64,000 bases of DNA from JBJEDU01 sp051872395 (GCA_051872395.1 JBJEDU010000029.1:1-64000); one strand, 5' to 3'. Counted from the first letter of the stretch, positions 1 through 8,421 are shown. The notes: a model not told the origin generated them from the sequence alone. Program-made: numbers and translations.

Positions 1-556
1 AAAGCACAAAGCCATTATCGTTATTTACTATACAGCACAGCGGCAATTGGCATTTCTCACCCTTAGTATAAATAGCCTTTGACGCGTGTGATATTCCATA
101 ATAGTCTAAAGCTTCTAATATTTTTGACCACGATACGTGACCTTTTCCCATCAAGGCTATCACATCAGAAAGAGGAACACCGGCAAGCATTGCAACACAA
201 CAATGACCGCAGAATCCGGATTGAATGGGGATTGTTTCAATACAATCTATTTTACGTATGGGATGTTCTTTGGAATATGGACTATCATGGTTTATTCGCG
301 ATAGCATTTCAATCGGTTCCATTTCAATTTCATATTCTTTTTCAAGTTCAAGCGGTGATAACGTTTTCTTTGTTATAGGGATTAAATATTTTCCATCTCC
401 CTTAGGAATCAGTTTACATTCAAAAGAAATGTCAAGGATAGACACCACGCATGGAATATTCCCCTTTAAGCCTGTTTTTTCCCAAACATTAAATGGTATT
501 TTGATAAATGCGCGACTACCCTCAATATATAGAAACGTACGAAATCTATATATCAT
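1..556 (-). CDS. Partial protein: DUF1905-like domain plus C39-like cysteine peptidase domain (runs off left edge)
   Basis: Reading the minus strand from ATG at 556 gives an open frame of about 185 codons with no stop before the window edge, so the 3' end is missing. A strong ribosome site (GGAGGTG, 5 nt before ATG) fixes the start. Residues 1-80 look like a DUF1905/YdeI-type domain (FIKIPFNVWEKTG, then LIPKGDGKYLIPI and EIEMEPIEM). From about residue 112 a second part has QSGFCGHCCVAMLAGVPLSD, which fits the Gln...Cys active-site start of C39-like papain-fold peptidases (Gln oxyanion, second Cys nucleophile); the expected His/Asp would lie near or beyond the edge and are not seen. Role unknown; it sits in the probable integrated element, so an accessory or immunity-like function is possible but unsupported. 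Forward-strand frames here are shadows. Confidence 0.7.
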   Translation of the reverse strand, partial: MIYRFRTFLYIEGSRAFIKIPFNVWEKTGLKGNIPCVVSILDISFECKLIPKGDGKYLIPITKKTLSPLELEKEYEIEMEPIEMLSRINHDSPYSKEHPIRKIDCIETIPIQSGFCGHCCVAMLAGVPLSDVIALMGKGHVSWSKILEALDYYGISHASKAIYTKGEKCQLPLCCIVNNDNGFVL

Positions 557-598
557 TTGACCACCTCCAATTCACGAATTTTGTAATGCAAATTCTGA

Positions 599-633
599 TT
601 TATCTAATTATTAAAACAAATAAAATGCTTCAT
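599..633. repeat. Copy A of a 35/36-nt dispersed repeat (copy B at 2524-2559)
   Basis: The stretch ending AAAATGCTTCAT matches 2524-2559 with about five substitutions and one indel. Copy A lies about 43 nt upstream of the partial gene at 556; copy B lies about 205 nt upstream of the XRE-type gene. In copy B the sequence folds as GAAGCA-loop-TGCTTC; in copy A the left arm is degraded. Both are upstream of minus-strand genes, so a shared regulatory site is possible. Confidence 0.55.
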
Positions 634-721
634 TTATCTTGTTATCAATATATCACATTTACGCTATCGATACAGAACACCTGATTTTTTCTAATCAAAA
701 TAAAAATGTCTATCGTCAATT

Positions 722-744
722 AAAAAAACTCGATATAATCGAGT
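722..744 (-). terminator. Rho-independent terminator
   Basis: On the minus strand ACTCGA-TTATA-TCGAGT is followed directly by seven T. It lies about 180 nt downstream of the small frameshifted gene (922-1166). Confidence 0.75.
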
Positions 745-786
745 AATTTTTATTAGTGGCAAAGATGAACCATTTTGATACAAAAT

Positions 787-878
787 GCAAACACCTTTCG
801 TTTTTTGAATACACCTATAAAATTTTGCAAACACCCTATCGTTTTTTGAATACATCTTTCGTTTTTTGAAAACACTCT
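787..878. repeat. Short imperfect tandem repeats
   Basis: Unit 1 (787-816) and unit 2 (827-857) share GCAAACACC, then TCGTTTTTTGAATACA; a half unit TTCGTTTTTTGAAAACAC follows at 858-875, and an inverted trace (TTTGAATGTTTGC) at 882-894. They lie in noncoding DNA between two minus-strand genes of the probable element. No protein frame explains them. Confidence 0.6.
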
Positions 879-921
879 GTATTTGAATGTTTGCGCTGAT
901 GGATAAATTGGAATTTATAAG

Positions 922-1166
922 TTAGTTTAAAATTTCAAACTCCCACTCTTCATTATTTGAAATGCTCATTGTTTTATATTTAACTTTAAAACTAGTTACA
1001 TCATCAATAACAATTGTTTCTATACTTTTATATTCTATTTGGGCTAATTGACCGCGAACATCAGTTTTTATAATTAATACTTTTCCTTCTTTTTTTCTAT
1101 ATATCCCAAAGCAATAAATTTTATTCCATTAATATATAATATTTTATGATCTTTTCTTTTCATCAT
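922..1166 (-). pseudogene. Small unknown gene broken (or shifted) in an A7 run
   Basis: A ribosome site (AGGTG just before ATGATG at 1166) begins a frame that stops after 28 codons. Adding one base in the A7 run at 1090-1096 joins it to an open frame that ends at 922, giving about 81 residues: MMKRKDHKILYINGIKF..., then GKVLIIKTDVRGQLAQIEY... and a C-terminal EEWEFEILN. The alternating hydrophobic pattern looks like a small beta-rich domain. It could be a pseudogene, a programmed frameshift on the slippery A run, or a base error. It sits just downstream of the XRE-type gene on the same strand. No family recognised. Confidence 0.45.
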
Positions 1167-1218
1167 TCGCACCTACAAATACTAATTAAGAATTCATTTG
1201 AAGTCCTGTCAAATAAAT

Positions 1219-2319
1219 TTAATTCATATTTATTTTGAATTTAAAAAATACATTTTGATATAGAAATTTACTAGATGGATTAATAAATTTGCTATACGTA
1301 TTGCATACCATCATTTCAAAATTACCATCAGACACTCCATATCCGATTCCAGAAACCCAAGATAATTCGATAAACATTGCCTTCCTGGCTTTAAGGTAAT
1401 TATGTGTTGGTAAAGAAGATATTTCGCCATTATTTAAAATGAAATAAATAGGAATTCGAGCATGTCCAATGTCTGGATTATTTCTTAAATAATATTCTTT
1501 GACATCGTCAAAATCTAAATTCATTTCAAATAAATATTCATAATATGAAATTCCAATTTCTGTATTTTCCTTATGAAGTAATTTTTGATTAAAAGAATAG
1601 TTAGATTTTACTTCATTTGTTTCCTCATCAAAATAATAATATAAAACGGAATCTTTTTCATAATCAGGATTATTATTTAAGCCAATCGCTTCAAAATCAA
1701 TATAAAAACCTAAAGTGCTATTACTAATTGGCTCTATTAACTCAATCGAATTAATTTCCAAAAACTCATCAATAATTATATTATATCCATTTATTTTTTT
1801 ATATAAATCATAAGTTATTTTACATTCATTAAAAGAATCATAAGAAATAGTATCAGGTTGATATTTGACGCTTTCTCCATTTATAAATAATGGGGATTCT
1901 TCGTTTAATTCTATCATCGATCCATCTTCTAATATAATACTGTTATAACCATATTTCATGGAATACCTTGTGCTTATTTTTGTCGCTTGTGGCACCGTAG
2001 TAATAGAACAAAAAGGAAGTATTGAAATAGTAACTAACAGTAAAGATAAAATCAGTGTCAAAGATATAATAATTTTCTTTTTATTTTTTTCCTTTTTACT
2101 AACAATTCCATATATGTTTTTTAATTCTTCTTTTGTCATCAAATCATCAAATTCTAAATTATATAGTTTTAAAATGTTGTTTAAATCATCTAATGTAGGA
2201 TACGCTCTACCTTGTTCCCATTTAGCAATTAAACTACGAGAGACATGCAGTTGTTTAGCTATACTTTCTTGGGTATGTGAATTTTGTTTTCTTAATTCGA
2301 TTAACTTTTCATTAAACAT
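1219..2319 (-). CDS. Membrane-anchored XRE-family HTH protein
   Basis: 366 aa. Residues 1-60 form an XRE/Cro-type helix-turn-helix (EKLIELRKQNSHTQESIAKQ, then VSRSLIAKWEQGRAYP). A lysine-rich stretch precedes one membrane helix at about 84-104 (IIISLTLILSLLLVTISILP), leaving about 260 residues outside, without a recognised domain. The layout, cytoplasmic DNA-binding head plus external domain, suggests a one-component sensor-regulator. GAGGTG 7 nt before ATG supports the start. It stands alone within the probable element, downstream of the truncated recombinase. The external domain has no Cys pair or obvious catalytic motif. It may regulate the element's genes; this is inference. Confidence 0.75.
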   Translation of the reverse strand: MFNEKLIELRKQNSHTQESIAKQLHVSRSLIAKWEQGRAYPTLDDLNNILKLYNLEFDDLMTKEELKNIYGIVSKKEKNKKKIIISLTLILSLLLVTISILPFCSITTVPQATKISTRYSMKYGYNSIILEDGSMIELNEESPLFINGESVKYQPDTISYDSFNECKITYDLYKKINGYNIIIDEFLEINSIELIEPISNSTLGFYIDFEAIGLNNNPDYEKDSVLYYYFDEETNEVKSNYSFNQKLLHKENTEIGISYYEYLFEMNLDFDDVKEYYLRNNPDIGHARIPIYFILNNGEISSLPTHNYLKARKAMFIELSWVSGIGYGVSDGNFEMMVCNTYSKFINPSSKFLYQNVFFKFKINMN

Positions 2320-2523
2320 TAGATTTCACCTCACATAAATTATATATTACTAAACTACAAGAGCAATGATACTTTTTGATACTTTTACATATAAAAGTCT
2401 TTTAGTTCAAAATGTTTTGCAATTCTTTATTGACTTATGAAAAAGTAAATATATTTTTTACCAATTAAGGGAAAATAATAATCGTTTAATAATTTGAAAC
2501 CACCCAAATCGATAAATTCTAAA

Positions 2524-2559
2524 TTTATTTAATTATTGAAGCAAAGTAAAATGCTTCAT
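2524..2559. repeat. Copy B of the dispersed repeat (copy A at 599-633)
   Basis: Same sequence as copy A apart from about five substitutions and one indel. Here the hairpin GAAGCA / TGCTTC with an 8-nt loop is intact. Confidence 0.55.
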
Positions 2560-2610
2560 AGTTTGAATAATATTATACCACAAGCACTCTATTTTTGTTC
2601 CTGCGAACAT

Positions 2611-2637
2611 AAAAAAATCAGCCCTTATGACTGATTC
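2611..2637 (-). terminator. Rho-independent terminator after recombinase fragment
   Basis: Minus strand AATCAG-tcataaggg-CTGATT followed by a T7 run, just after the recombinase stop codon at 2644. Confidence 0.8.
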
Positions 2638-2643
2638 TAAATA

Positions 2644-3766
2644 CTATTTAGTAATTTCATATCCATTTTTAAATTTGAAGGATATCGTTTTATCTTCGTG
2701 AGCTGTACATTCATCAACAAGTGTAAGCCATAATTCATTTGACCATTCTAATAAAACAGTATCAGCTTCTATCATTTTCTGAAGGATAGCCTCAAGTTCT
2801 TTTTTTCTTGCTGTCTTTTGGAGTCTTTCATCTTCAGCTTCTTTTAATCTGATTTTTGCTTCATCGAATCTGTTTGCTAAAGCATTATACTTGCTTTCAT
2901 ATTCTTCCTGATCTTGAGAAACATTAGCGTTCTCTCTTACTAGCTTTTCAACTAATCCAGCAGTAACTTCTATCTGAATATTTGCATCAGCGATTCTCTT
3001 ATCAATTTCTGAAGTGTCAGACAAAATTGTTATGACTTCTTTAGTATCATCAATTATTCTTTGCTTACCACTCATCGCTTCATTGTAGGCTTCGATGAAC
3101 TTTGTTTTTATTTCATCTTCAGTAAAATGTGGAGTTTTGCAAGTTTTATGATTCTTATTATATTTTCCATTACATTGATAGATTAGTTTTTCGTGTGGGC
3201 TTCCTTTATGCCACACTTTTCTTCCATAAAATGAACCACAGCATTCGCATTTTATCTTTGATGAAAACACAGTGTTTGAAGAATATGATGCACCAATCTT
3301 ATCTCGCCTTTTAAGTTCAGCCTGCACCAATTCCCAGTCTTCTTTTTGAATTATTGCTGGATGGTTATTTTCTACATAAGCTTGTGCTACTTCACCTTTA
3401 TTCTTTATTGGCTTGTGCTCTAAAAAATCAGCAATATACGTCTTTTGAAGCAAAGCATCGCCTTTATATTTTTCGTTTGTAAGAATTGAATTTATGTTAT
3501 TAATAGTCCACGCTTTCCCTTTTCCAGAAGGAGTAGGGACATTATTTTCATTTAAGAAATTAGCGATTGCTCTTCTTGTTTTACCTTCAATTAAGTACAT
3601 GCGATAAATTAGTTTTACTATTTGTGCTTGTTCTTCGTTGATTCTTATCTCTCCATCCACCTTGTCATATCCTAGAAAATTAGCATAAGCAAATGATACC
3701 TTTCCATTTTGCACTCCCCATCGTTTACCAATTTTGACGTTTTCAGAAATGGATCTACTTTCTTCC
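2644..3766 (-). pseudogene. Large serine recombinase, C-terminal half only, joined at tRNA-Leu 3' end
   Basis: The frame encodes the recombinase domain (SISENVKIGKRWGVQNGK, then GKTRRAIANFLNENNVPTP), a zinc ribbon (CECC ... CNGK ... CKTP) and a long coiled coil, typical of large serine recombinases of phages and conjugative elements. The N-terminal resolvase catalytic domain (about 150 residues with the nucleophilic Ser) is absent. Homology begins at QEESRSISENV, and the Gln codon is made partly from the CCA end of tRNA-Leu(CAA). The open frame continues upstream only through tRNA sequence, so the ATG at 3810 inside the tRNA is not a credible native start. Either a decayed integrase or one split by integration at its own attachment site; see findings. 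Confidence 0.8.
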
Positions 3767-3853
3767 TGGTGCAGGCAATCGGACTTGAACCGATACGACA
3801 TCACTGCCAATAGATTTTGAGTCTATCGCGGCTACCAATTACGCCATGCCTGC
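3767..3853 (-). tRNA. tRNA-Leu (anticodon CAA)
   Basis: Acceptor arms GCAGGCA and TGCCTGC pair, the CCA end is encoded (TGGT at 3767-3770 on the plus strand), the anticodon loop is CTCAAAA (anticodon CAA, reads UUG), and a long variable arm fits class II tRNA-Leu. Its 3' end is the boundary of the recombinase fragment, marking it as the likely attachment site of the element to the left. Confidence 0.93.
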
Positions 3854-3904
3854 GTCTTTTAGTAATATACAACATTTAAATGAAATTAAAAAGCATTTTA
3901 TAAA

Positions 3905-3940
3905 GAGAAAAGTTTAATTTATAAACTTATCTTTTTTCTC
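3905..3940 (-). terminator. AT-rich hairpin between tRNA genes
   Basis: GAGAAAA/AGTTTA on one side pairs with TAAACT/TTTTCTC on the other, with a short bulge. It separates the two tRNA-Leu genes; the T-run after it is weak, so it may be a processing hairpin. Confidence 0.3.
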
Positions 3941-4000
3941 ATTAAATTTAATAATAAAGAAAAAGACACCCTATTTTTTAGAATGCCAAATTTTATAAAG

Positions 4001-4084
4001 TGGTGTGGCCGAGAAGATTTGAACTTCCATGGAAAATCCACTAGCTTCTGAAACTAGCGCGTCTACCAGTTCCGCCACGACCAC
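4001..4084 (-). tRNA. tRNA-Leu (anticodon CAG)
   Basis: Acceptor arms GTGGTCG and CGGCCAC, encoded ACCA 3' end, anticodon loop TTCAGAA (CAG, reads CUG), class II variable arm. A TATAAT box lies 9 nt before the 5' end on the minus strand, so this tRNA is probably the first of a two-tRNA transcript. Confidence 0.92.
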
Positions 4085-4120
4085 AACAAAAATATTATAT
4101 ATTATTTATATTTTTAGGAC

Positions 4121-4134
4121 TATAATTACATTTA
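4121..4134 (+). promoter_or_regulatory. -10 box of a leaderless promoter for the CDF gene
   Basis: TATAAT at 4121-4126 ends 8 nt before the ATG at 4135, which puts the expected transcription start at or within 1-2 nt of the start codon. No Shine-Dalgarno sequence lies between. A -35 box is not clear. Confidence 0.55.
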
Positions 4135-5307
4135 ATGATTAACTTTCTTAGAAAACTTTTTATAAAAGATTATCAAAATGTTGAAGATGAAAAAGTCCGT
4201 ACAAAACATGGCTTTTTAGCGTCATTTGTTGGACTATTCTCTAATCTTTTATTATTTGTATTTAAATTATTAATTGGACTTATAACTTCATCGATGTCTA
4301 TTATTACCGATGCTTTAAATAATATGAGTGATATGGCGAGTTGTCTATTAAATGTTTTTGGTTTTAAGATGAGCAGTAAACCCGCTGATAAAAAACACCC
4401 ATTTGGTCATCAAAGAATTGAATATATTATTGGTTTAATCATATCTTTAATTATTATCGCTGTTGCTGTTTTATTAGGCTATAGTTCGATAATGAAAATC
4501 ATTTCAAACGAAGCGACATCTTTTAACTATATAGTTTTCATTATTTTAGGAGCTTCGATTGTCATCAAATTATTACAAGGTCTCTTCTATTTGAAAATGA
4601 GTAAAATAATTAATTCAACATCTTTAAAAGCCAGTTCACAAGATTCAATATCTGATGTCATATCTACAAGCGCTGTTTTAATTGCAATTATCGTTGAATT
4701 TATCTTTCCTAATATCCATTTGGATGGATATATGGGTGTTGTTGTCGCATTATTCATTGCTGTTAATGGAATCAAAATGGTTGTGGAATCATCTTCCCCA
4801 TTAATTGGCGACGCTCCAGATAAAGCGTTAGTAGAAAAAATAAGTAATGAGATTTTATCTTATGAAGGAGTTTTAGGCATACATGATGTAATGTGCCATT
4901 TATATGGACCAACAAAAATGTTTATGTCTGTTCACGTAGAAGTTGATGCGAGAGTGGATGTGATGATTAGCCATGATTTAATCGATAATATTGAAAGAGA
5001 AATTCGAGAAAAATATCATAGCGAAATTACTATTCATATGGATCCTATTATTGTTGATAACGAAGAAATCAACATGTTAAAAGAAAAGACAAATGAAATG
5101 TTAATTAAATATAATTCAGTTTTAAAATTCCATGATTTTAGAATTGTCAGTGGTCCAACCCATACAAATGTTTTGTTTGATATTGTCATTCCTTTTGAAA
5201 CAAAAATAAAAGAGGAAGAACTCCTCTTATATTTAAAAAACGAATACTCAAAAATTGATACAAAATATAATTTAGTAATTAATATTGATAAAGATTATAT
5301 TGGATAA
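4135..5307 (+). CDS. Cation diffusion facilitator (CDF) family metal transporter
   Basis: 390 aa. Exports divalent cations (Zn, Mn, Fe, Co or similar) in exchange for protons. N-terminal half has the CDF membrane domain: TM2 with SIITDALNNMSD (Asp59/Asn63 metal site), the family motif HPFGHQRIEY, and TM5 with SSQDSISDVIST (DxxxD). The C-terminal part (about 215-390) is the cytoplasmic dimerisation domain, longer than usual and apparently carrying two ferredoxin-like halves (HDVMCHLYGPTKMFMSVHVEVD and a second HDFRIVSGPTHTNVLFDIVI-like copy). The DxxxN site in TM2 resembles non-zinc CDFs, so Mn or Fe is as likely as Zn. Alone on the plus strand; convergent with the nucleotidase gene, only 5 nt apart with no visible terminator. 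Confidence 0.88.
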   Translation: MINFLRKLFIKDYQNVEDEKVRTKHGFLASFVGLFSNLLLFVFKLLIGLITSSMSIITDALNNMSDMASCLLNVFGFKMSSKPADKKHPFGHQRIEYIIGLIISLIIIAVAVLLGYSSIMKIISNEATSFNYIVFIILGASIVIKLLQGLFYLKMSKIINSTSLKASSQDSISDVISTSAVLIAIIVEFIFPNIHLDGYMGVVVALFIAVNGIKMVVESSSPLIGDAPDKALVEKISNEILSYEGVLGIHDVMCHLYGPTKMFMSVHVEVDARVDVMISHDLIDNIEREIREKYHSEITIHMDPIIVDNEEINMLKEKTNEMLIKYNSVLKFHDFRIVSGPTHTNVLFDIVIPFETKIKEEELLLYLKNEYSKIDTKYNLVINIDKDYIG

Positions 5308-5312
5308 TACTA

Positions 5313-6770
5313 TTAACTCAATCTTGAAAAATATTCAAAGAAAATATCTCTTGGAAACATTTCAAATGTTTTAACAATTGTCATATCATAATTTGTTTCA
5401 TATTTTTGCGCGATATAATCAATGGTTAAAGCATAGACATATTTATCATTAGCTTTTGATTCATCAATATAAAGTGAATATTCACAAATATTTTTAAATA
5501 ACCTTGCATCAGAAGTTGGAAGTTTAATTAAACAAATATAATTATCAAAAGGTAAAGCCTTATAAATCATTCCATAAGTAACTTGTCCGGCTGGAATATC
5601 CGCTCTTGCATTATTATGAGTAACATAGCAGACATTATTATATTCATTCTTCCAATTATCTACATAATAATAATTGATTAATGTTAATAAATTTTGAATG
5701 ACTTGACTTTTCGACATATTGGAAGAAATATTTCCTGCTACTTGATTTTTGATAGCGTTAATTTCATTATCCAAATATCGTTGATATAAAGTTAATGTAT
5801 CTTCATCTTGTTCGTATGAATAATTCAGTGTACCAAGTCCGATAACATCAGTGTAATTATAGGTTAAAGAAGAACTGGAGAAATCATAGCTGAGTTTAAC
5901 ATATGCAACAGCACGTCCGTTACAATAAGCTTGCAAAGATGGAATTCCATTAATTTTTGAATTATCAAAGGTATGAGTGTGCCCATTAAAGATAATATCG
6001 ACATAAGGTGTAACTTCAGTTCCGCTATAAGAATCATGACTTAACAAAACAATTAAATCCGCACCATTTTCCTTAAGATAAGTTGAACTTTGTTGAATGT
6101 GTTTTACCGGATCAATAAAATCAACATCACGAACATTATCTAAAAGAATAGAGCTCTTTAAAGATGAACCAATTGAACCAATAAAACCAATGTTTAAACC
6201 ATTGACTGTCGCAGTAGTAAAAGGTTTTGCATAATCCACGATTTGATTAGTGGATTTATCAATAATATTGCATGCTAAAAGTGGAAAATCCATCAAATCG
6301 ACATTATTTTCAATCGTTTCACGACCCCAATCGAATTCATGATTACCGATTGCCATCGCTAAACATGATAATGAATTTAACCAATCAATAACTAATCGAC
6401 CACGAGTGATATTACTATCTGCGCTTCCTTGCCACATGTCACCAGAATTAGTAAAAATAAAACCTTCATTATTTTCTTCAGCAGTTGCTTTTTTATCTTT
6501 TAAAAATGAAGAAATATAAGCGATACCAGGTTCACCATTTTCTGAAATATATTCAGTAGCACCATGGAAATCATTAAAGTTATAGAAGTTATAAGTTTTA
6601 ACTCCTTCTCTTAAATAAGACTGAGATTCATCGAAATGAACTTCTTCCTCATAATTAGCAGGATCAAAAATAACTTCACCTAAACCAGAATCATCATTAT
6701 TTATATTGGAGCAACTCACTAATAATATAGAAAGTATTGGTAGGGTAAGAAACAAATGCTTTTTATTCAT
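5313..6770 (-). CDS. Lipoprotein 5'-nucleotidase / UDP-sugar hydrolase family
   Basis: About 485 aa. Signal peptide ending in a lipobox (ILLVSC), so surface-anchored. Metallophosphoesterase motifs are present in order: NDFHG, NSGDMWQGS, IGNHEFDWG, LLSHDSYSG and FNGHTHTF, coordinating two metal ions; the C-terminal half is the 5'-nucleotidase substrate domain. It probably dephosphorylates extracellular nucleotides to nucleosides for uptake. Start taken at ATG 6770 because GAGG lies 7-8 nt upstream and the signal peptide then begins MNKKHLFL; a longer frame to 6818 would add a lysine-rich stretch inside the upstream gene. Last gene of an operon with the ligase (8-nt overlap) and acyltransferase. 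Confidence 0.88.
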   Translation of the reverse strand: MNKKHLFLTLPILSILLVSCSNINNDDSGLGEVIFDPANYEEEVHFDESQSYLREGVKTYNFYNFNDFHGATEYISENGEPGIAYISSFLKDKKATAEENNEGFIFTNSGDMWQGSADSNITRGRLVIDWLNSLSCLAMAIGNHEFDWGRETIENNVDLMDFPLLACNIIDKSTNQIVDYAKPFTTATVNGLNIGFIGSIGSSLKSSILLDNVRDVDFIDPVKHIQQSSTYLKENGADLIVLLSHDSYSGTEVTPYVDIIFNGHTHTFDNSKINGIPSLQAYCNGRAVAYVKLSYDFSSSSLTYNYTDVIGLGTLNYSYEQDEDTLTLYQRYLDNEINAIKNQVAGNISSNMSKSQVIQNLLTLINYYYVDNWKNEYNNVCYVTHNNARADIPAGQVTYGMIYKALPFDNYICLIKLPTSDARLFKNICEYSLYIDESKANDKYVYALTIDYIAQKYETNYDMTIVKTFEMFPRDIFFEYFSRLS

Positions 6771-8415
6771 TATTTTTCCTCTTTTCATCTTCTTCTTTTT
6801 GCAAAACTTTAAAATCAATTTTGCCTAATAATGTTGTAGGTAATTCTTTTCTAAATTCAATCTCTTTTGGAACAGACCAACGAATCAAATATTTGCGACA
6901 AGTGTCCATAATAATTTGTTTCATACCTTCCTTATCGACTGCTTTTGAAACGACAAATACCTTAATTGCAGAAAGTAATTTTTTATCAGGAATTGAAACA
7001 GCGCATACTGCGTCCACTCCCGGAATAGATTCAATCAAGTGTTCAATTTCCGTTGGGAAAACCGCGACACCGCTGACTTTAACGACTCTTTTAATTCTTT
7101 GTTTAAAATACAAATAATTATCTTCATCTAAATATCCAAGGTCACCAGTAAATAGCCATCCATCTTGTGTGCATGCTTTCGTGGCATCAATATCATTAAA
7201 ATAGCCAATCATATTACTTGGTGATTTTACTGCAATTTCACCTAATTCATTAGGTCCTAATTTATTTCTGTTTTCATCAAAAATTCCCATTTCCACTCCA
7301 GAACCTGGATAACCAATAGAACCTTGACGATAATGACGAGGCGTATTAACAACGAAAGCGGCAATTGATTCTGTTAAACCATATCCTTCATATAATTTAC
7401 CATTTGAACCATTGTCTTCTAAAATCTTATTGAATCGATTTTGAAGAGTAATAGGCATTGCATCACCACCACAGAACGCGACTTTTAAATGTTTTAAATC
7501 TTTACATTTTTGGAATTTCTCGTCGTTAAGTAGTTTTTCATACATTGTAGGGACGCCACACATCGCTAAAACTTTGTTGTGTTTTAAAACATCGAGTGTA
7601 GCTTTAACTGAAAACTTTGGAATTAACAATGAAGCAAAACCATTTGATAAAGGTGCGTGCATCGTCCATTCTAAGCCAAAGCCATGGAATGATGGTAAAA
7701 CAGCAAGCATGCCAGTTCCAATAATATCTTTTGTTTCTAAATCAAGATATTCTTTCGCGTGAGCGGCTAAAAAATTGAAGTTCCAGTCTGATAAACAAAT
7801 GGTTTTTGGATCCCCAGTTGTGGAACCAGAGTGAAGTAGTACCGCTAAAGAATTTGTATCGTGAATAGATGTTTCAACGTTTTTATGTTTGCTATGAAGT
7901 TTATAAGCATATTTAAATCCAGGAAATTTCCACTGTTTTTTAAGTTTCTTTCTAATTCTAAAATTCAAGAAATAATGGTAGAAGAACTTTTTAACAAGTG
8001 GAAGATGGTCTTCAACTCGACAAACATAAATATTTTCATTTACTATTTCTTTATATTTATCGAACTCTTTTGCGATTCTTTGTTCAAATAAGAAAGAAAC
8101 TTTAACATTAGTCTTTTCCATGATTTCTCTCATTTGATTATATGGTGTGAATGGATGGACTAAGTTTGAAACCGCTCCAATTTTACTAACAGCGTAATAT
8201 AAAATTATCGTTAAAGGCATATTAGGAAGCGCAATTAAAACGACATCCTTTTCTTTAACATTAAGTTCATATTTTAATATCGCAGCGTATTTATCCACTA
8301 AAGCGGAAAGTTTATTAAAGCTAATTTTCTTTCCTTGATAATATAAGGCAGTTTTATTTTTTCCAAGCTTAACGCCTTCTAAAAAAGCTTGATAAATTGA
8401 CATATTTTCAAACAT
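6763..8415 (-). CDS. AMP-dependent acyl-CoA synthetase / ligase (ANL superfamily)
   Basis: About 550 aa. Activates a carboxylic acid with ATP and usually transfers it to CoA. Signature LLHSGSTTGDPKTICL (P-loop), YEGYGLTES, GWLFTGDLGY and the C-terminal KRVVKVSGVAVFPTEIEHLI hinge with TTLLGKIDFK (catalytic Lys) are all present. In the P-loop, GS replaces the usual SG and PKT replaces PKG. Start at ATG 8415 is chosen because GGGG lies 9 nt upstream; a TTG at 8421 is also in frame. Sandwiched between a membrane acyltransferase-like protein and a surface nucleotidase, so it may feed an acyl donor to modification of a surface molecule; the acid is unknown. Confidence 0.85.
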   Translation of the reverse strand: MFENMSIYQAFLEGVKLGKNKTALYYQGKKISFNKLSALVDKYAAILKYELNVKEKDVVLIALPNMPLTIILYYAVSKIGAVSNLVHPFTPYNQMREIMEKTNVKVSFLFEQRIAKEFDKYKEIVNENIYVCRVEDHLPLVKKFFYHYFLNFRIRKKLKKQWKFPGFKYAYKLHSKHKNVETSIHDTNSLAVLLHSGSTTGDPKTICLSDWNFNFLAAHAKEYLDLETKDIIGTGMLAVLPSFHGFGLEWTMHAPLSNGFASLLIPKFSVKATLDVLKHNKVLAMCGVPTMYEKLLNDEKFQKCKDLKHLKVAFCGGDAMPITLQNRFNKILEDNGSNGKLYEGYGLTESIAAFVVNTPRHYRQGSIGYPGSGVEMGIFDENRNKLGPNELGEIAVKSPSNMIGYFNDIDATKACTQDGWLFTGDLGYLDEDNYLYFKQRIKRVVKVSGVAVFPTEIEHLIESIPGVDAVCAVSIPDKKLLSAIKVFVVSKAVDKEGMKQIIMDTCRKYLIRWSVPKEIEFRKELPTTLLGKIDFKVLQKEEDEKRKNNE

Positions 8416-8421
8416 TTTCAA

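Larger units (their letters stand above)
557..921. other. Gene-free stretch with repeats and a terminator
   Basis: No convincing gene on either strand. It holds the promoter side of the partial gene to the left (a 35-nt repeat copy at 599-633), a terminator hairpin for the minus strand (722-744) and an unusual short repeat cluster (787-878). Confidence 0.6.
2320..2643. other. Noncoding stretch between XRE-type gene and recombinase fragment
   Basis: No gene seen. It contains copy B of the dispersed repeat (2524-2559) and the terminator at 2611-2637; the remainder is AT-rich and presumably holds the promoter of the XRE-type gene, though no clean -35/-10 pair stands out. Confidence 0.5.

Noticed and set aside
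79..560. Two plus-strand open frames (79-378 and 225-560)
   Set aside because: They lie opposite the minus-strand partial gene with a strong ribosome site and recognisable domains; their own products look like antisense shadows.
787..878. CRISPR array
   Set aside because: Only two and a half imperfect units with about 10-nt gaps, no uniform spacers and no cas genes.
2644..3766. Intact functional transposase/integrase
   Set aside because: The N-terminal catalytic Ser domain is missing in the window.
3767..3810. ATG at 3810 as start of the recombinase
   Set aside because: It lies inside the tRNA-Leu gene, and homology starts only after the tRNA end.
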